A DNA stretch of 64,000 nt from Cheiracanthium punctorium (Eukaryota > Arthropoda > Arachnida > Araneae > Cheiracanthiidae): positions 248,001-312,000 of the forward strand of contig JAWZYV010019552.1 in the NCBI GenBank assembly GCA_038373885.1, given 5' to 3'. This document shows, in pieces, positions 44,601 to 49,672 of the stretch. The notes beneath the pieces were generated by a model, which saw nothing but the letters and a program-made list of their open reading frames with translations, was not told the DNA's origin and did no database searches. The translations under genes and the position numbers were made by a program. Positions within the stretch are counted from its first letter, which is position 1. Each line of letters begins with the position of its first letter.

Positions 44601-45910
44601 GTGAAACGTTGGAATTTGATGCGATAATTAGTTCGAAAATTAATAATTAAGTTTTAAAACATCATAAAGATATGTATTTATTGTACATGTAAATAATTGG
44701 CCTTTTTAAAAAGCTTGCGAGAAAAAGCTGAAAATGAGAGTATGCTATGCAATAATTTTATTTGTGTATTTTGAGTAGAATTGTCTATTTTACGTTTTCA
44801 GCTTATAGAGAATGCATTTAGTATAGTCGGAAAAAATATTCGTAGATGCTTGGTGAATAAATTAACTTGCCAAAAATTTTCCCATAAGTATTTTATTTGC
44901 CGTATTGTTTTGAGATGTAAATTGACGTCTTGCAGATATTGTCAATATTTGAATTGGTAATTGGTTTTAAAATTACCATTTTAGTTTTAGAGGTATTTGC
45001 GTATTATCCCAGCGGTCTGCCAAGACAAGCGATTTTACGCCAAGATAAATGCAGAGACACATGAAATTATTGATGGTACAGAATACGATTAGCAACAGTT
45101 TTGTAGCACATTTGACGGGAATGACCACCAGGATAATATGTAATTACCGTTTTAGAATAGCATTACGTTTCATTTATTCTTGGTGTGAGGATTAACATCC
45201 ATTAAATTTTGTCTTATGTAATGGCGAGTCTTCTTTTTGATTTTTTTTTTATGCTGTATTTTGTGTTAAAATGTTTGTTTTCAAGGCATTGAACATGCAA
45301 ATTCTGAAATAAACATGTTGCATGTATTTTGAAACAGAAAAAAAAAATAATGAAGAAAAAACATTGTAGCTACTTGGTGACAAAAAAAAAAAAAAGAAAA
45401 CGTAGCTACTTGGCAACAAAAAAATTTGTCGAATTTGGCTGCCGTTCGTTTAATGGAAAAGTACCGGGAAGGAAGACAGAATTTAAGAAGTTCTATCCAA
45501 CTGTATCCCCCCCCCGTGAATGAAAAATGGAGGTAAATATCAAATGAAAGGCTACTGAATGAAAAATCTAGGTATATCATGTAATAAAAACTTATATGAC
45601 ACTTGAAAAAAGGCATAAATATAGTATATTAGAAGAAATAGCGACATTAATCTGTCGCAAAGCCAAAACAAACATGATATCGAAGCTGTTCCTAAGTTAG
45701 ACATAAATTGTTACTATGGGCAGTTAAATATATTTAATTTATTTAGTTACGAGAAGAGCTGTCGATCTTAGAAACAATTTCTATCATTTTAAAAGAAATT
45801 ATCTGCTCAAATTATAGATTTCTGAATAGATAACAATTGCACATCTTGTATGTTTTACTGAGATGAAACTTTTTTTGTCTTGTTTACTTACCAGCTATTC
45901 GATCAGGCAT
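1617..45910 (-). CDS. IK: IK / RED protein, spliced, 15 coding exons, 3' part off the window
   Basis: RED (IK) is a nuclear spliceosome-associated protein needed for pre-mRNA splicing, working with SMU1 in the B complex. Exons in transcription order: 45892-45910, 34515-34584, 33411-33518, 29658-29741, 27047-27116, 24560-24657, 21973-22087, 18416-18486, 17060-17103, 16240-16403, 13388-13545, 8165-8282, 6175-6219, 3452-3516, 1617-1715. Lengths sum to 1328 nt; every junction keeps frame with GT-AG introns. The 442 residues show RED landmarks: RDHEPFSNPL near the N-terminus, TNEDFRKLLMTPRAPP (about 35-50), ESKFLGGDMEHTHLVKGLD, a RMAYIIDLEDEYAESDIPTT block, QTTLTTNDIVIKKL, IFGDIGDYVPA and SYAECYPG. 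Human RED is about 557 residues, so roughly 115 C-terminal residues should lie left of position 1. The stretch equivalent to the vertebrate RE/RD/ER dipeptide repeat is absent. Confidence 0.95.
1929..2260. mobile_element. MITE-like repeat with gactatgtcattttatc inverted ends (copy 1)
   Basis: Ends are inverted (gactatgtcattttatc against gataaaatgacaaagtc). The interior holds about 1.7 copies of a roughly 105-bp tandem unit (actattagttcacaacagct). A second copy lies at 50362-50685. Similarity continues past the right end to about 2345 (gggggatctccccctgacga), so the full repeat is larger than the inverted-end core. In IK intron 14. Confidence 0.65.
3002..3172. mobile_element. pogo-like MITE
   Basis: TA-flanked 171-bp element with inverted ends cagtcaactctgg / ccagagttgactg. 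This is the cagtcaac-type terminus of pogo/Tigger relatives, also seen at 31725-33272. In IK intron 14. Confidence 0.75.
3452..3516 (-). CDS. IK: IK coding exon 14 (predicted)
   Basis: AAAG acceptor and GTAAGT donor. Encodes EWGNILNSEYADHNDEHMKD then K and two bases of Leu. Phase 2 at the donor fits exon 15 exactly (TT plus A). No clear vertebrate counterpart; supported by splice signals and phase. Confidence 0.72.
3845..4665. repeat. Tandem array, about 175-bp unit, three full copies, in a dispersed element
   Basis: Units starting near 3940, 4116 and 4290 repeat gtttaaacgctagcgcactt, a Tyr-poor block and tcaataccggtctt...ggtggtttat with over 85% identity by eye. The array is preceded by ctggcgtgactccactcgac and followed by a CA/CATA microsatellite and cattcattta-type end sequence shared with 63.6-63.74 kb. 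It creates three near-identical 63-67 codon minus-strand open frames that are shadows of the repeat. In IK intron 13. Confidence 0.85.
4685..4917 (-). repeat. tRNA-derived SINE, family 1 copy 1
   Basis: On the minus strand the start reads agccccaccatggccaagtg, with a box A-like TGGCCAAGTGG and, about 50 bp on, a box B-like GGTTCTGGTCC. A second copy with the same body (tctggagaaaac...ccaaactccagacc) lies at 30478-30697. In IK intron 13. Confidence 0.65.
5262..5698. mobile_element. CAGGG-ended MITE with 5-bp TSD (family 1)
   Basis: 437 bp; ends cagtgtttctacag and tctgtagaaaccctg are inverted, flanked by aacat on both sides (5257-5261 and 5699-5703). Homologous to 21359-21851 and 44053-44514. 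In IK intron 13. Confidence 0.8.
6175..6219 (-). CDS. IK: IK coding exon 13 (45 nt, predicted)
   Basis: GCAG acceptor and GTAAGA donor enclose exactly 15 codons, MEKKKEDKFRDPINN, phase 0 at both ends, matching the phases of the neighbouring exons. Sequence similarity to vertebrate RED is weak (the KKPEDKK region), so the call rests mainly on splice signals and phase. Confidence 0.72.
6220..7233. other. IK intron 12, right part: no recognised feature
   Basis: AT-rich intron sequence between exon 13 and the mariner-type MITE. Apart from a short pyrimidine run near 6335-6348, I see no gene or repeat with clear ends. Confidence 0.5.
7234..7732. mobile_element. mariner-type MITE
   Basis: 499 bp between TA dinucleotides; inverted ends ttgggttggaacaaagtaat and the reverse of attactttgttgccaaccca (about 28 bp with one gap). 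Such ttgggttgg...aaagtaattgcg ends are typical of mariner elements. No transposase frame survives. In IK intron 12. Confidence 0.8.
8165..8282 (-). CDS. IK: IK coding exon 12
   Basis: ACAG acceptor and GTAAGT donor. Encodes IFGDIGDYVPAFDKKGKS, KIEKNSEVEKRKSYFEKPES and D. It brackets the place where vertebrate RED carries its long RE/RD/ER repeat, reduced here to about 15 ordinary residues between DYVPA and KRKSYFEKP. Confidence 0.94.
9329..10072. mobile_element. CAGGG-ended element with 5-bp TSD (family 2, copy 1)
   Basis: 744 bp, ends cagggtggctacag / gtcgacaccctg, with tatta duplicated on both sides (9324-9328, 10073-10077). A 900-bp relative lies at 38995-39894. Its ends carry repeated ttccctgattt motifs. 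In IK intron 11. Confidence 0.8.
10506..10843. mobile_element. TTAA-flanked MITE, piggyBac-type
   Basis: Starts TTAACCCTTTGGGTACGG and ends GTACCCAAGGGCTTAA; the ends are inverted with the TTAA duplicated. Interior unrelated by eye to the 997 and 16515 copies. In IK intron 11. Confidence 0.75.
11563..12040. repeat. Repeat with a 28-bp hairpin
   Basis: Contains inverted arms 11783-11810 and 11826-11853 (gttatttttattgca... / ...tgcaataaaaataac). The right end (tctcattcaattttgagg ... aaaccctgg) resembles the right end of a repeat at 15215-15575. Ends not defined. In IK intron 11. Confidence 0.45.
12045..12225 (-). repeat. tRNA-derived SINE, family 2
   Basis: Reading the minus strand from about 12222: TGCCCAGGTGGTGTAGTGAC (box A) and, 50 bp on, GGTTCAATTCC (box B), with tRNA-like spacing. 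No intact cloverleaf or gene-like 3' end, so this is a SINE rather than a tRNA gene. In IK intron 11. Confidence 0.6.
13388..13545 (-). CDS. IK: IK coding exon 11
   Basis: ACAG acceptor. Encodes SQTTLTTNDIVIKKLTETLS, YLRQGLHNKRG, a Lys-rich stretch and KLADD. The donor was placed at GTTGTT (after GACGACAG) because only this gives AGT-ATA and the in-frame junction DDSIFGDIGDYV. Confidence 0.93.
13718..14474. mobile_element. CAGGG-ended element with 6-bp TSD (family 3)
   Basis: 757 bp, ends cagggttcccacac / gtgtatgaaccctg, flanked by aatgaa on both sides (13712-13717, 14475-14480). Subterminal regions repeat ccaggag many times. No convincing coding sequence. In IK intron 10. Confidence 0.75.
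14475..15214. other. IK intron 10, middle: no recognised feature
   Basis: AT-rich sequence without defined repeats or coding signal. The minus-strand frame at 14751-14978 has no family resemblance and no supporting splice signals. Confidence 0.5.
15215..15575. repeat. Repeat with gtttgcactag / ctagtgtgaac ends
   Basis: Short inverted ends; the right half (ttctcactcagattttaaaa, then tctcacttaattttgaagc) is related to the right half of the repeat at 11563-12040. Probably a non-autonomous DNA element; target duplication not found. Confidence 0.45.
15673..16134. mobile_element. TTAA-flanked MITE, piggyBac-type
   Basis: Starts TTAACCTTTTCGCCACGG and ends CCGGTGCCAGAAGGTTAA: 18-bp imperfect inverted ends including the TTAA. 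Interior includes a G-rich stretch near 15780. In IK intron 10. Confidence 0.75.
16240..16403 (-). CDS. IK: IK coding exon 10
   Basis: TCAG acceptor, donor GTTTAT. Encodes KNIYRTIFKSQYPEKSELFL, RMAYIIDLEDEYAESDIPTT and LLRSKADCPSFE, aligning without gaps to the RED N-terminal domain. The donor is weaker than the others in the gene (GTTTAT after GAG). Confidence 0.96.
16515..17034. mobile_element. TTAA-flanked MITE (copy B) with a 127-bp perfect palindrome
   Basis: Starts TTAACCCTTTGAGGCGCA and ends TGCGCGTTAAAGGGTTAA. Arms 16540-16666 and 16671-16797 are, by reading, exact reverse complements around a 4-base gcga loop; this is an inverted duplication of the left part seen once in copy A. The element occupies 520 of the 656 bases of IK intron 9. 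Confidence 0.85.
17060..17103 (-). CDS. IK: IK coding exon 9 (44 nt)
   Basis: A short exon with TTAG acceptor and GTATAT donor. Encodes KVKGEEEEIQFKTKL; with exon 10 it makes the RED motif FKT-LG-NIYR (IEFKTCLGRNVYR in human). Confidence 0.92.
17104..18415. other. IK intron 8: homopolymer-rich, no element recognised
   Basis: Contains poly-T at 17672-17698 and several A/T runs, with poly-A at 18371-18388 just downstream of the exon 8 donor. No inverted ends or coding remnants were seen. Confidence 0.5.
18416..18486 (-). CDS. IK: IK coding exon 8
   Basis: GTAG acceptor and GTAAGT donor. Encodes VRSEINYKEKEEEEMESLLI and KHN, matching VRAEIASKEKEEEELME of vertebrate RED. A poly-A tract of about 18 bp lies just beyond the donor, in intron 8. 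Confidence 0.93.
18558..19278 (+). pseudogene. pogo/Tigger-like transposon remnant
   Basis: TA-flanked element with inverted ends cagtagaactccaacaatcc / ggatgactggacttctactg. Plus-strand frames contain broken Tigger-type C-terminal coding, such as GFQILNDDELIESVKKEDGL, then after stops and shifts HMQRLTVKQMRDLAAQKRMK. Much shorter than a full transposase and interrupted, so inactive. In IK intron 7. Confidence 0.65.
19290..20660. other. IK intron 7, middle: no recognised feature
   Basis: AT-rich. A segment near 19570-19720 and another near 19760-19960 look like diverged copies of each other (poly-T, aattaaatttaaat, ttttactcttgcagcattgg), a local duplication of about 190 bp. No coding signal. 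Confidence 0.45.
20660..20900. repeat. Dispersed repeat, ccaggaattcttttccaggg family, copy 1
   Basis: Shares tcgattgtatttttgtgaag and flanking sequence with copies at 33655-33975 and 63805-64000. No inverted ends seen; type unknown. Confidence 0.6.
20940..21345 (-). pseudogene. Unrecognised decayed coding remnant
   Basis: The minus strand reads SCCGITIKVLNAAAKEIPIH, then IKPNQNLFKRIITDKVIIND and PEICCNYVKYTLKCKKL; after a one-base frame change it continues with DSALSCLFQFTHISIDLENV, a stop, and VTVIKEEMYAAEEFVNDIAH. Composition is protein-like over about 130 residues despite a shift and stops. I do not recognise the family. It ends a few bases before the CAGGG element at 21359. It could be a transposon gene fragment or a gene relic in IK intron 7. 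Confidence 0.4.
21359..21851. mobile_element. CAGGG-ended MITE (family 1)
   Basis: 493 bp, ends cagggtttttacag / tctgtagaaaccctg; interior matches 5262-5698 and 44053-44514. Flanks tactt/tcttt are only partly alike, so the target duplication has decayed or is misread. In IK intron 7, about 120 bases from exon 7. Confidence 0.75.
21973..22087 (-). CDS. IK: IK coding exon 7
   Basis: ACAG acceptor and GTAAGT donor. Encodes AAERRRQMIQESKFLGGDME, then HTHLVKGLDYALLQK, the most conserved block of the RED N-terminal domain. Ends at a codon boundary. Confidence 0.97.
22645..23226 (-). pseudogene. Decayed mariner transposon
   Basis: 582 bp between TA duplications; inverted ends aggttgtaacgaaagtttt. 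On the minus strand around 22812-22872 the coding remnant RSGRPTNADEARLREFVEES is the mariner transposase N-terminal region (GRP-T-ADEA type). Stops and large deletions leave no catalytic domain. In IK intron 6. Confidence 0.8.
23272..23812. mobile_element. pogo-like MITE
   Basis: TA-flanked, ends cagtcgaacctcgaattaac / tttaatcgaggctcgactg, the cagt-gaacctcga terminus found in pogo/Tigger derivatives. No coding sequence. In IK intron 6. Confidence 0.78.
23813..24559. other. IK intron 6, 5' part: no recognised feature
   Basis: AT-rich intron between the pogo-like element and exon 6. No repeat ends or coding signal noted. Confidence 0.5.
24560..24657 (-). CDS. IK: IK coding exon 6
   Basis: ACAG acceptor and GTAAGT donor. 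Encodes AKERRDGANPDYQ, an acidic linker, then AAGYRAVAPDAKS, the conserved NYRAVGP region of RED. Confidence 0.95.
24755..25533. mobile_element. TIR element with ttggtacttgtgtattatac ends
   Basis: Inverted arms of about 35 bp (24755-24789 and 25498-25533): aaaaaattttggtacttgtg...ccgtcgac and its reverse complement. Interior 0.7 kb, non-coding. Superfamily not recognised. In IK intron 5. Confidence 0.7.
25805..26085. repeat. Partial copy of the 175-bp-unit dispersed element
   Basis: Starts ctggagtgactccactcgac as at 3850 and 63135 and runs through one unit (gtttaaacgctagtgcgctt) to tcaataccggtcttacgatgg, then breaks off. From here to exon 5 (27047) I see only AT-rich sequence. Confidence 0.75.
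27047..27116 (-). CDS. IK: IK coding exon 5
   Basis: GCAG acceptor and GTAAGT donor. Encodes YYATLNKQQEDKLAELAQ then KYRDR, matching the RED segment around YYAKLRQQE and EKYRDRAKERRDG. The exon ends at a codon boundary. Confidence 0.95.
27724..27895. repeat. Repeat, partner of 60890-61052 (inverted)
   Basis: cagggtgtcctcaaaaggca...aaaataaggtaag is found as the reverse complement at 60.89-61.05 kb (accttattttgaaca...gggggcaccctg). A single CAGGG end is visible; the other end is not defined. In IK intron 4. Confidence 0.55.
28535..29270. mobile_element. hAT-like MITE with tagggatgcacc ends
   Basis: 736 bp with inverted ends tagggatgcaccaaatattc / gtattcggtgcatcccta, a terminus known from hAT elements. 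AT-rich interior with repeated attcgg motifs. I did not find an 8-bp target duplication. In IK intron 4. Confidence 0.7.
29658..29741 (-). CDS. IK: IK coding exon 4
   Basis: ACAG acceptor and GTAAGT donor. Encodes an acidic stretch (QQESDSDGEIGDRLDD) followed by a basic run of Lys/Arg ending in KKK, which joins to YYA of exon 5 as in the RED KKKSYYAKL motif. Confidence 0.9.
30478..30697 (-). repeat. tRNA-derived SINE, family 1 copy 2
   Basis: The minus strand starts cctcaccatggcacagtggt (box A-like TGGCACAGTGG). Body shared with 4685-4917 (gtctggagaaaac, ccaaaactccagacc). In IK intron 3. Confidence 0.65.
31392..31634. mobile_element. Penelope-type terminal remnant as an inverted pair
   Basis: Arms 31392-31487 and 31537-31634 are near-exact reverse complements about a 49-bp spacer. 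Each arm contains ggccaaaa...ttttggcc next to gaaacgtac, the arrangement of the hammerhead motif found in Penelope-like elements. Compare the larger element at 50698-51730 with the same arm geometry. No coding sequence remains. Confidence 0.5.
31447..31486 (-). ncRNA. Hammerhead-ribozyme-like motif
   Basis: On the minus strand: CTGACGA, one extra A, an 8-bp stem GGTCAAAA/TTTTGGCC, GAAA, then a 3-bp stem ACG-ta-CGT and GTA as the cleavage triplet. This is the type I core order with a very short stem III. Stem I shows only about 3 pairs, and one base lies between core and stem II, so activity is uncertain. Confidence 0.4.
31725..33272. mobile_element. pogo/Tigger-like element, 1.55 kb, non-coding
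   Basis: TA-flanked; inverted ends cagtcaactcccgctaatcc and the reverse of gcggattagagggagttgac, with subterminal repeats of taatccgc. No transposase frame was seen inside. In IK intron 3. Confidence 0.8.
33411..33518 (-). CDS. IK: IK coding exon 3
   Basis: ACAG acceptor and GTAAGA donor. Encodes residues 30-66, including MTNEDFRKLLMTPRAPP, the near-invariant TNEDFRKLLMTPR motif of RED family proteins, then an Ala/Pro/Thr-rich tail. Confidence 0.96.
33655..33975. repeat. Dispersed repeat, ccaggaat family, copy 2
   Basis: Shares caatccaggaattttttcag, tttttaataaaagccactttt and tandem tcgattgtatttttgtgaag-type units (about 50-bp period) with 20660-20900 and 63805-64000. In IK intron 2. Confidence 0.6.
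34515..34584 (-). CDS. IK: IK coding exon 2
   Basis: Preceded by an ATAG acceptor and ended by GTAAGT. Encodes residues 7-30, including RDHEPFSNPLPPSD, which aligns with the conserved SEPFSNPLAP segment of vertebrate RED. Confidence 0.92.
35225..35480 (+). repeat. SINE-like segment
   Basis: Begins gtgtcccgcagtggtctggg with a box A-like TCCCGCAGTGG. Box B is weak. More GC-rich than its surroundings and followed by a C-run near 35519. Confidence 0.4.
36489..37994 (-). mobile_element. Intact Tc1-like transposon
   Basis: 1506 bp, with TA duplications at 36487-36488 and 37995-37996. Terminal inverted repeats of about 28 bp, starting acactcatgtccataaatta, are identical at both ends. It carries one uninterrupted transposase gene on the minus strand. 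Its base composition is much more GC-rich than the flanks. It sits inside the 4.1 kb CAGGG element; the related sequence near 55740 lacks it, giving a paralogous empty site. Confidence 0.93.
36716..37744 (-). CDS. Tc1/mariner transposase, DD34E, 342 aa
   Basis: Catalyses cut-and-paste transposition by binding the terminal inverted repeats and inserting at TA. The start was placed at MAQRRHLDDVLRG because the upstream in-frame extension has no family similarity and 342 residues is the normal Tc1 length. Residues 1-110 form the paired helix-turn-helix DNA-binding region with a GRPR-type linker (STGRPRV, about 57-63). The catalytic triad is visible: D154 in MFSDESRFSL, D244 in FMDDNARPH and E279 in SPDLNPIEHVWD, with 34 residues between the second Asp and the Glu. 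No stops or shifts, so potentially functional. Stop codon at 36716-36718. Confidence 0.95.
   Translation of the reverse strand: MAQRRHLDDVLRGRIIGRLECGRTQLEVSEELGSAQSVISRLWQRFQEDGNVSRRYSTGRPRVTMPNGDRYLAVTAKRNRRSTASDLSRQLSSATGTTISRQTVYRRLGHIGLYARRPVRCVPLTATHCRLRLTWSREHALWTPQQWPCVMFSDESRFSLESDSRRTFIWRAPGTRYHQENTIERHRYSGAGWLVWGGIILGSRTDLHVQSVTMTGHIYRDVILEQHVRLFRGAMGAEFVFMDDNARPHRANIVDECLPSEDITRMHWPAYSPDLNPIEHVWDMLGRRIAARQPPPTCLPELRSALLDEWCNIPQDQMDHWILSMPRRCQACIASSRRHTPY
38995..39894. mobile_element. CAGGG-ended element with 5-bp TSD (family 2, copy 2)
   Basis: 900 bp, ends cagggtgactacag / gtcgacaccctg, taaat on both sides (38990-38994, 39895-39899). About 90% similar by eye to 9329-10072 over shared parts. 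In IK intron 1. Confidence 0.8.
39900..40873. other. IK intron 1 segment: no recognised feature
   Basis: AT-rich sequence between two DNA elements. No coding signal, no inverted ends. Confidence 0.5.
40874..42718. mobile_element. CAGGGATCACTCTAGA element with 6-bp TSD
   Basis: 1845 bp. Ends cagggatcactctaga and tctagagtgatccctg are exact 16-bp inverted repeats; tatcta occurs on both sides (40868-40873, 42719-42724). Subterminal blocks repeat gccctttt motifs. Interior lacks a long open frame. An inverted, end-truncated copy is at 55271-56664, and its core is shared with 36.0-38.6 kb. Confidence 0.85.
43146..43669. mobile_element. CAGGGTGTCTACC MITE with 5-bp TSD (family 4)
   Basis: 524 bp, ends cagggtgtctaccag / ctggtagacaccttg, flanked by tttct (43141-43145, 43670-43674). 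Subterminal repeats of tcatgacttt. Small relative of the 34683-38798 element. In IK intron 1. Confidence 0.8.
44053..44514. mobile_element. CAGGG-ended MITE (family 1)
   Basis: 462 bp, ends cagggtttctacag / ctgtacaaaccctg; flanks gtaaa/ttaaa match 4 of 5. Same interior as 5262-5698. In IK intron 1. Confidence 0.78.
44515..45891. other. IK intron 1, 5' end: no recognised feature
   Basis: AT-rich sequence adjoining exon 1. A plus-strand frame at 45329-45523 has a few Cys/Phe/Pro residues reminiscent of zinc-binding proteins but no complete motif. Nothing else noted. Confidence 0.45.
45892..45910 (-). CDS. IK: IK coding exon 1
   Basis: Nineteen coding bases from the ATG (complement of 45908-45910) give MPDRIA plus the first base of an Asp codon, followed by a consensus GTAAGT donor. 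Joining to exon 2 gives MPDRIADRDHEPFSNPL, matching the RED N-terminus. The 5' UTR continues to higher coordinates; its end is not defined here. Confidence 0.85.
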
Positions 45911-46116
45911 CTTTACAGATATAAAATGATCCTTGATCAACACGCTTTAAGCACTTTTGAAAATAAAATATATTTTAGTTTAAGAATTCTTTAAAGGATA
46001 ATTTATTAATTTCTGCACAGAAAGCCCAACAAGCAGGTAGAAAAACAAGATGGGGGACGGACGACATCGATTCACTATTTCGTTAATCGAACAAAATTCG
46101 AATTCCTAAGGAGCAA
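45911..46116. promoter_or_regulatory. Candidate divergent IK/MED7 promoter region
   Basis: This AT-rich stretch lies immediately upstream of the IK start codon. Its far side contains a more complex block ending at a plus-strand donor-like GTAAGA at 46117 (exon end 46116), which could be a non-coding first exon of MED7. No convincing TATA box or initiator was identified. The assignment is by position only. Confidence 0.3.
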
Positions 46117-47320
46117 GTAAGAAGTTATTTTGAACAAATCCTGAATCGTAACTGTGGAATTGTATATTTTAACTGCAGGTTTAACTGTTAAGTTCTGGAA
46201 AAATATGTTTCTTTTTTTTGCTAGTGCCTTGAGTGCGAGTGTTTACGATATTTTATATTCTCACTTATTCATGTTACTTACTGATAGTATAAAATTTGTT
46301 TTATTGTGAAATTGTATTTTTAATACTATGAATATTTTGCTCGTCTTCTTTTAAGTATGTCCCAAAATTTTTATACACACTTTCTTGTAATGTTTACTTG
46401 TATGTATTCATGTTACTAAAATGATCTAGACCCCCCCTTGAAACGCTGTTTTCTTTGGGAAGTTTCTAAAAATCGTCCCCATTTCATTTTGTTATGCAAT
46501 ATTAATAAATGTAGTTTCATTCGAAAGCTTTGGAATTACATTAATAGACGATTTTTCAATGCACCCATGCATTATTTTGATTGATCTAAACATCAACTAC
46601 TCTTAAACACTAAATTTCAACACTTTTCAGTATTAGCTTGTACGTAAGTTACAGGATAGCGATAGCACTCTTCAAATTTTAAAACCGGGTGAAACCGAAT
46701 AATTTAAAGTACAGTGCGCACCCGATTATTCGGCCTAATTACCGGGAGGGGTCGCACGGATAATCCGAAAACTTAGAGAAGTTAGAGACTATTAAAGAAA
46801 AAATCAACATCAGTACGAAGATATAAAAATTACTTACATTTGCATGCCGTTAAACTAGGAATTTTGCTATTAGCATTTATTGTTTACAGCTTGAAAAAAT
46901 CTGTAATGCGCCTTTGCTTTAGGCAAAATAGGAATTTTTCTAAAAATTGCAAAACTATTCATCCAAACTTGTTTCAAGGTACTTTTCCATTACAAGCACC
47001 ACATTTGATGCTTTTTTAACTCCGTAATGTGCCGTGCTCATGTTGTAAAATTGCTCCTTTCAACTGCTAGTCGTAAAAAATAGGATTAAACTGTCAGAAA
47101 TCCGAGAAAGTATACTTGTTGCCATTCCTCAAGTTAATTGCCAGCAGCATGACTGCCATCTTGTGCTACAGAGCTAAAAGCCTTTTTTGACACAGCCAGC
47201 TGCGCATCCTGCACACATTTTGATTTAGCCCTTAACAGAAATTAAAATATACTGTTCATGTAATTTCTTTTGTTTTGCAAATTCTTTTAGTTAATTCTTG
47301 GACTAGAGAAGTCAGATGAT
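46117..47320. other. IK-MED7 intergenic or MED7 5' intron: mostly featureless
   Basis: AT-rich. Near 46710-46790, gattattcggcctaattacc...ggataatccgaaaac looks like one end of a pogo-type element; its partner end was not found. Near 47150-47215 is a weak, diverged match to the TTAA MITE family interior. Confidence 0.4.
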
Positions 47321-47322
47321 TA

Positions 47323-47527
47323 TAAATATAAAAACTCCGTGTAAAAACACTCATAAAAAGTTACTTTATCACTTGGGATGATTGTTTCGACAGAAAAGAT
47401 CTTCGATTTTCAGCCATCACCAGACCAGACAGCTGAAGAAGACCAAAGATTTTTCCAGTCGTAGCAACCGTCTCAAGTGATAAGTACTATTTTACATGTG
47501 TTTTTACACAGATTTTATTTATATCGT
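47323..47527. mobile_element. Penelope-type terminal remnant as an inverted pair
   Basis: Arms of about 95 bp (47323-47417 and 47431-47527) are imperfect reverse complements; the outer ends share tgtgtttttacac. The right arm has CTGAAGA-A-GAC...GTC followed by a damaged GAAA (GTAG). The left arm, read on the minus strand, keeps GTCGAAAC but has a damaged CTGAAGA. Same layout as 31392-31634. Confidence 0.45.
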
Positions 47528-48187
47528 CTTTTAACACCAGTTTGTTCAGTGCAGGATTCAAGCTGAGTTCAAAAGTTCTTTAGCAAAATGCTAAAATACC
47601 AATAGTTCACATAGCATTTTCGATGACTTAATGTGTTTCATTTATATTTGTAAGTTAAATTTTAAAATTTAGGTATGACATCTCTCAAGAATTAATACAC
47701 AGCAGTGAATAAAAATTAATAACTGTACATACCATTAAGAGTAAGCAAGTTTAATTCTGATACAGTACAATCCCAACATAACACATATAGCATTAATACT
47801 GAATATTGTTGAAATTTATGGTAAATTGAATATCTTAACTGTGATTTATATTCTTTTTCAAGAAATATTATTTACTATGTAAAACTGCATTACATCAAGC
47901 TTATAATATACTTTATCTGTCTTCTAATATAGAAAAATTTCAAGAATAAAGAAAATAACGAATAAAATATGTTTTTGTTATTATTCAAAGCAAAAGCTTT
48001 AGCAAAATAGTGAACATGTCTTGCTTCATTTTCATATTTTTCTATAGTCTTTTCCCATTATGCAAAAAATGCGACCGTAGAGAGAACCCTGGTTCAGTGT
48101 TTTTTTTTTTTGGTAGTGAAGTCACTGGTCCTTTTGGCAAGTGGTTAAATATTCTAATTTTATCCTTGTGCTTATGATGGAAAAGTA

Positions 48188-49672
48188 CCGTATATACTTG
48201 AGTATAAGCCGAGAAATTTTAGTGAAAACTTTGACTAAAAAGTTAGGGGGTTGGCCTAAACTCGAGTTAGTAAAAGAATGGGACATGTAACCCCGTGACC
48301 CGTCTGCCATCTTAGATTTCGTTTTTTTCGTGGTCCTTTTCCTGTGTTTGGAAAATGGACAGACTAACCAAAAACAACAATATGCTACAGAAAAAAGAAA
48401 CATTTTCATGAAATAAAAGAAAATTTGCATGTTTTTTAAATAAAAAAGAAATTACAAAAAATTTCCTACATTTCTCACAAAAATGTAGATTAAACTAGAA
48501 AACAAGGACCTTGAATAATTTATAAAATGATTAGACAGATAAAAAAATACTTAAATTAAAAATCAACTTAAAATTTAACCATCGACTGCATTTTTAGCCA
48601 ATTTATTATATTGTTGCGGAATTACTCGGCTACTCCTGGGGTTCGTCGTTCTAAAGTCCAGTTGGTGTATAAAGTTCAAGTAAAAAAAGTCTCTTGTCAG
48701 GATGGAACACAAACTTTATTGCTTCTAGAACTTCGTAGAACAATCAGCTGTACACAATTCACAAGCACAATCTAGCAGTAAAGTGCTTTTAACAGTTCGA
48801 TTAGATCAGAAACTCTCACGAATGCTGTATTTCTCACACAAAATAGAACACTTTCACTGACAAGAATTCAGCGAAAATATACGAGAAATAACACTAACAG
48901 TCTCTCAAGACTCAGCAATGAAGAATTTACACACAGCACTTCAATTCAAAGCTTCACAAACAGCGCGAAACACAGCTTCCTTCACAAAGCAAGCGTATTC
49001 ACTCTCTCAAAGCTTGATCAACAATGAAAATGTCGGGGCGACACACGCTTCTATAAATAGCCAACGCAGGAGGTACAAGAGGTTTCCAGAAAAGTCAATT
49101 TCTCGAGGGTTCTACATAACGCGTGAATATTGATGACGTCATAGAAGAGAAATGTTAGGTTATTATGCGTTTTTAATGCAGGAAAAACAACTTCCAGGCC
49201 CCATTGGGAAAATTGCGCCAAATGACCAAAAATTCGCCAAACTTGGCAACTTTTGGCGAACTATCGCCAAATTTGGCACCAAAAATAAGTCCTCAAAAGT
49301 GAAGAGATCTAAGCTCTAGGACTAATATTTCTCGAGATTTCTAGAAGACCACAGAAAAACATATGGGAAAGCGAAACCTCCGTATCTCCGGTTCTAATTG
49401 GCCGATTTTGATGCAACAAAAAGCAAAATTTATCTATTTGAAGCGTAGAATATGAATTTTAAACCATTTTAAGCCCCAGAGCAGCGGGTTGCCCCGAAAA
49501 TTCGTAACAATATAAGTTTGCGCACCGAGGGTGCAGAAAATTTTCCCTGTTTGGCGAGGGATCGATCTTTTTGGCGCTGCGTTTTTGTATTCGGCTTGTA
49601 CTCGGGATTTTGATTTTTAACTAATTTTTCTAAGTAAAGTTATATGTTCGGCTTATACTCGAGTATATACGG
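48188..49672. mobile_element. 1.5 kb TIR element with taccgtatatac ends
   Basis: Inverted ends ccgtatatacttgagtataa / ttatactcgagtatatacgg, bordered by TA. Related ends at 57749-58503. The interior 48.60-49.51 kb differs in texture (ttgttgcggaattactcggc to cgaaaattcgtaacaatata, itself an inverted start/end), so a second element may be nested inside. Upstream of MED7 coding exon 1. Confidence 0.7.

Noticed and set aside
45329..45523. Possible THAP-like zinc-binding N-terminus (GCRSFNGK...FKKFYP)
   Set aside because: The Cys pair and downstream Cys/His ligands are absent and the frame starts in a poly-A/Lys run; similarity is too short.
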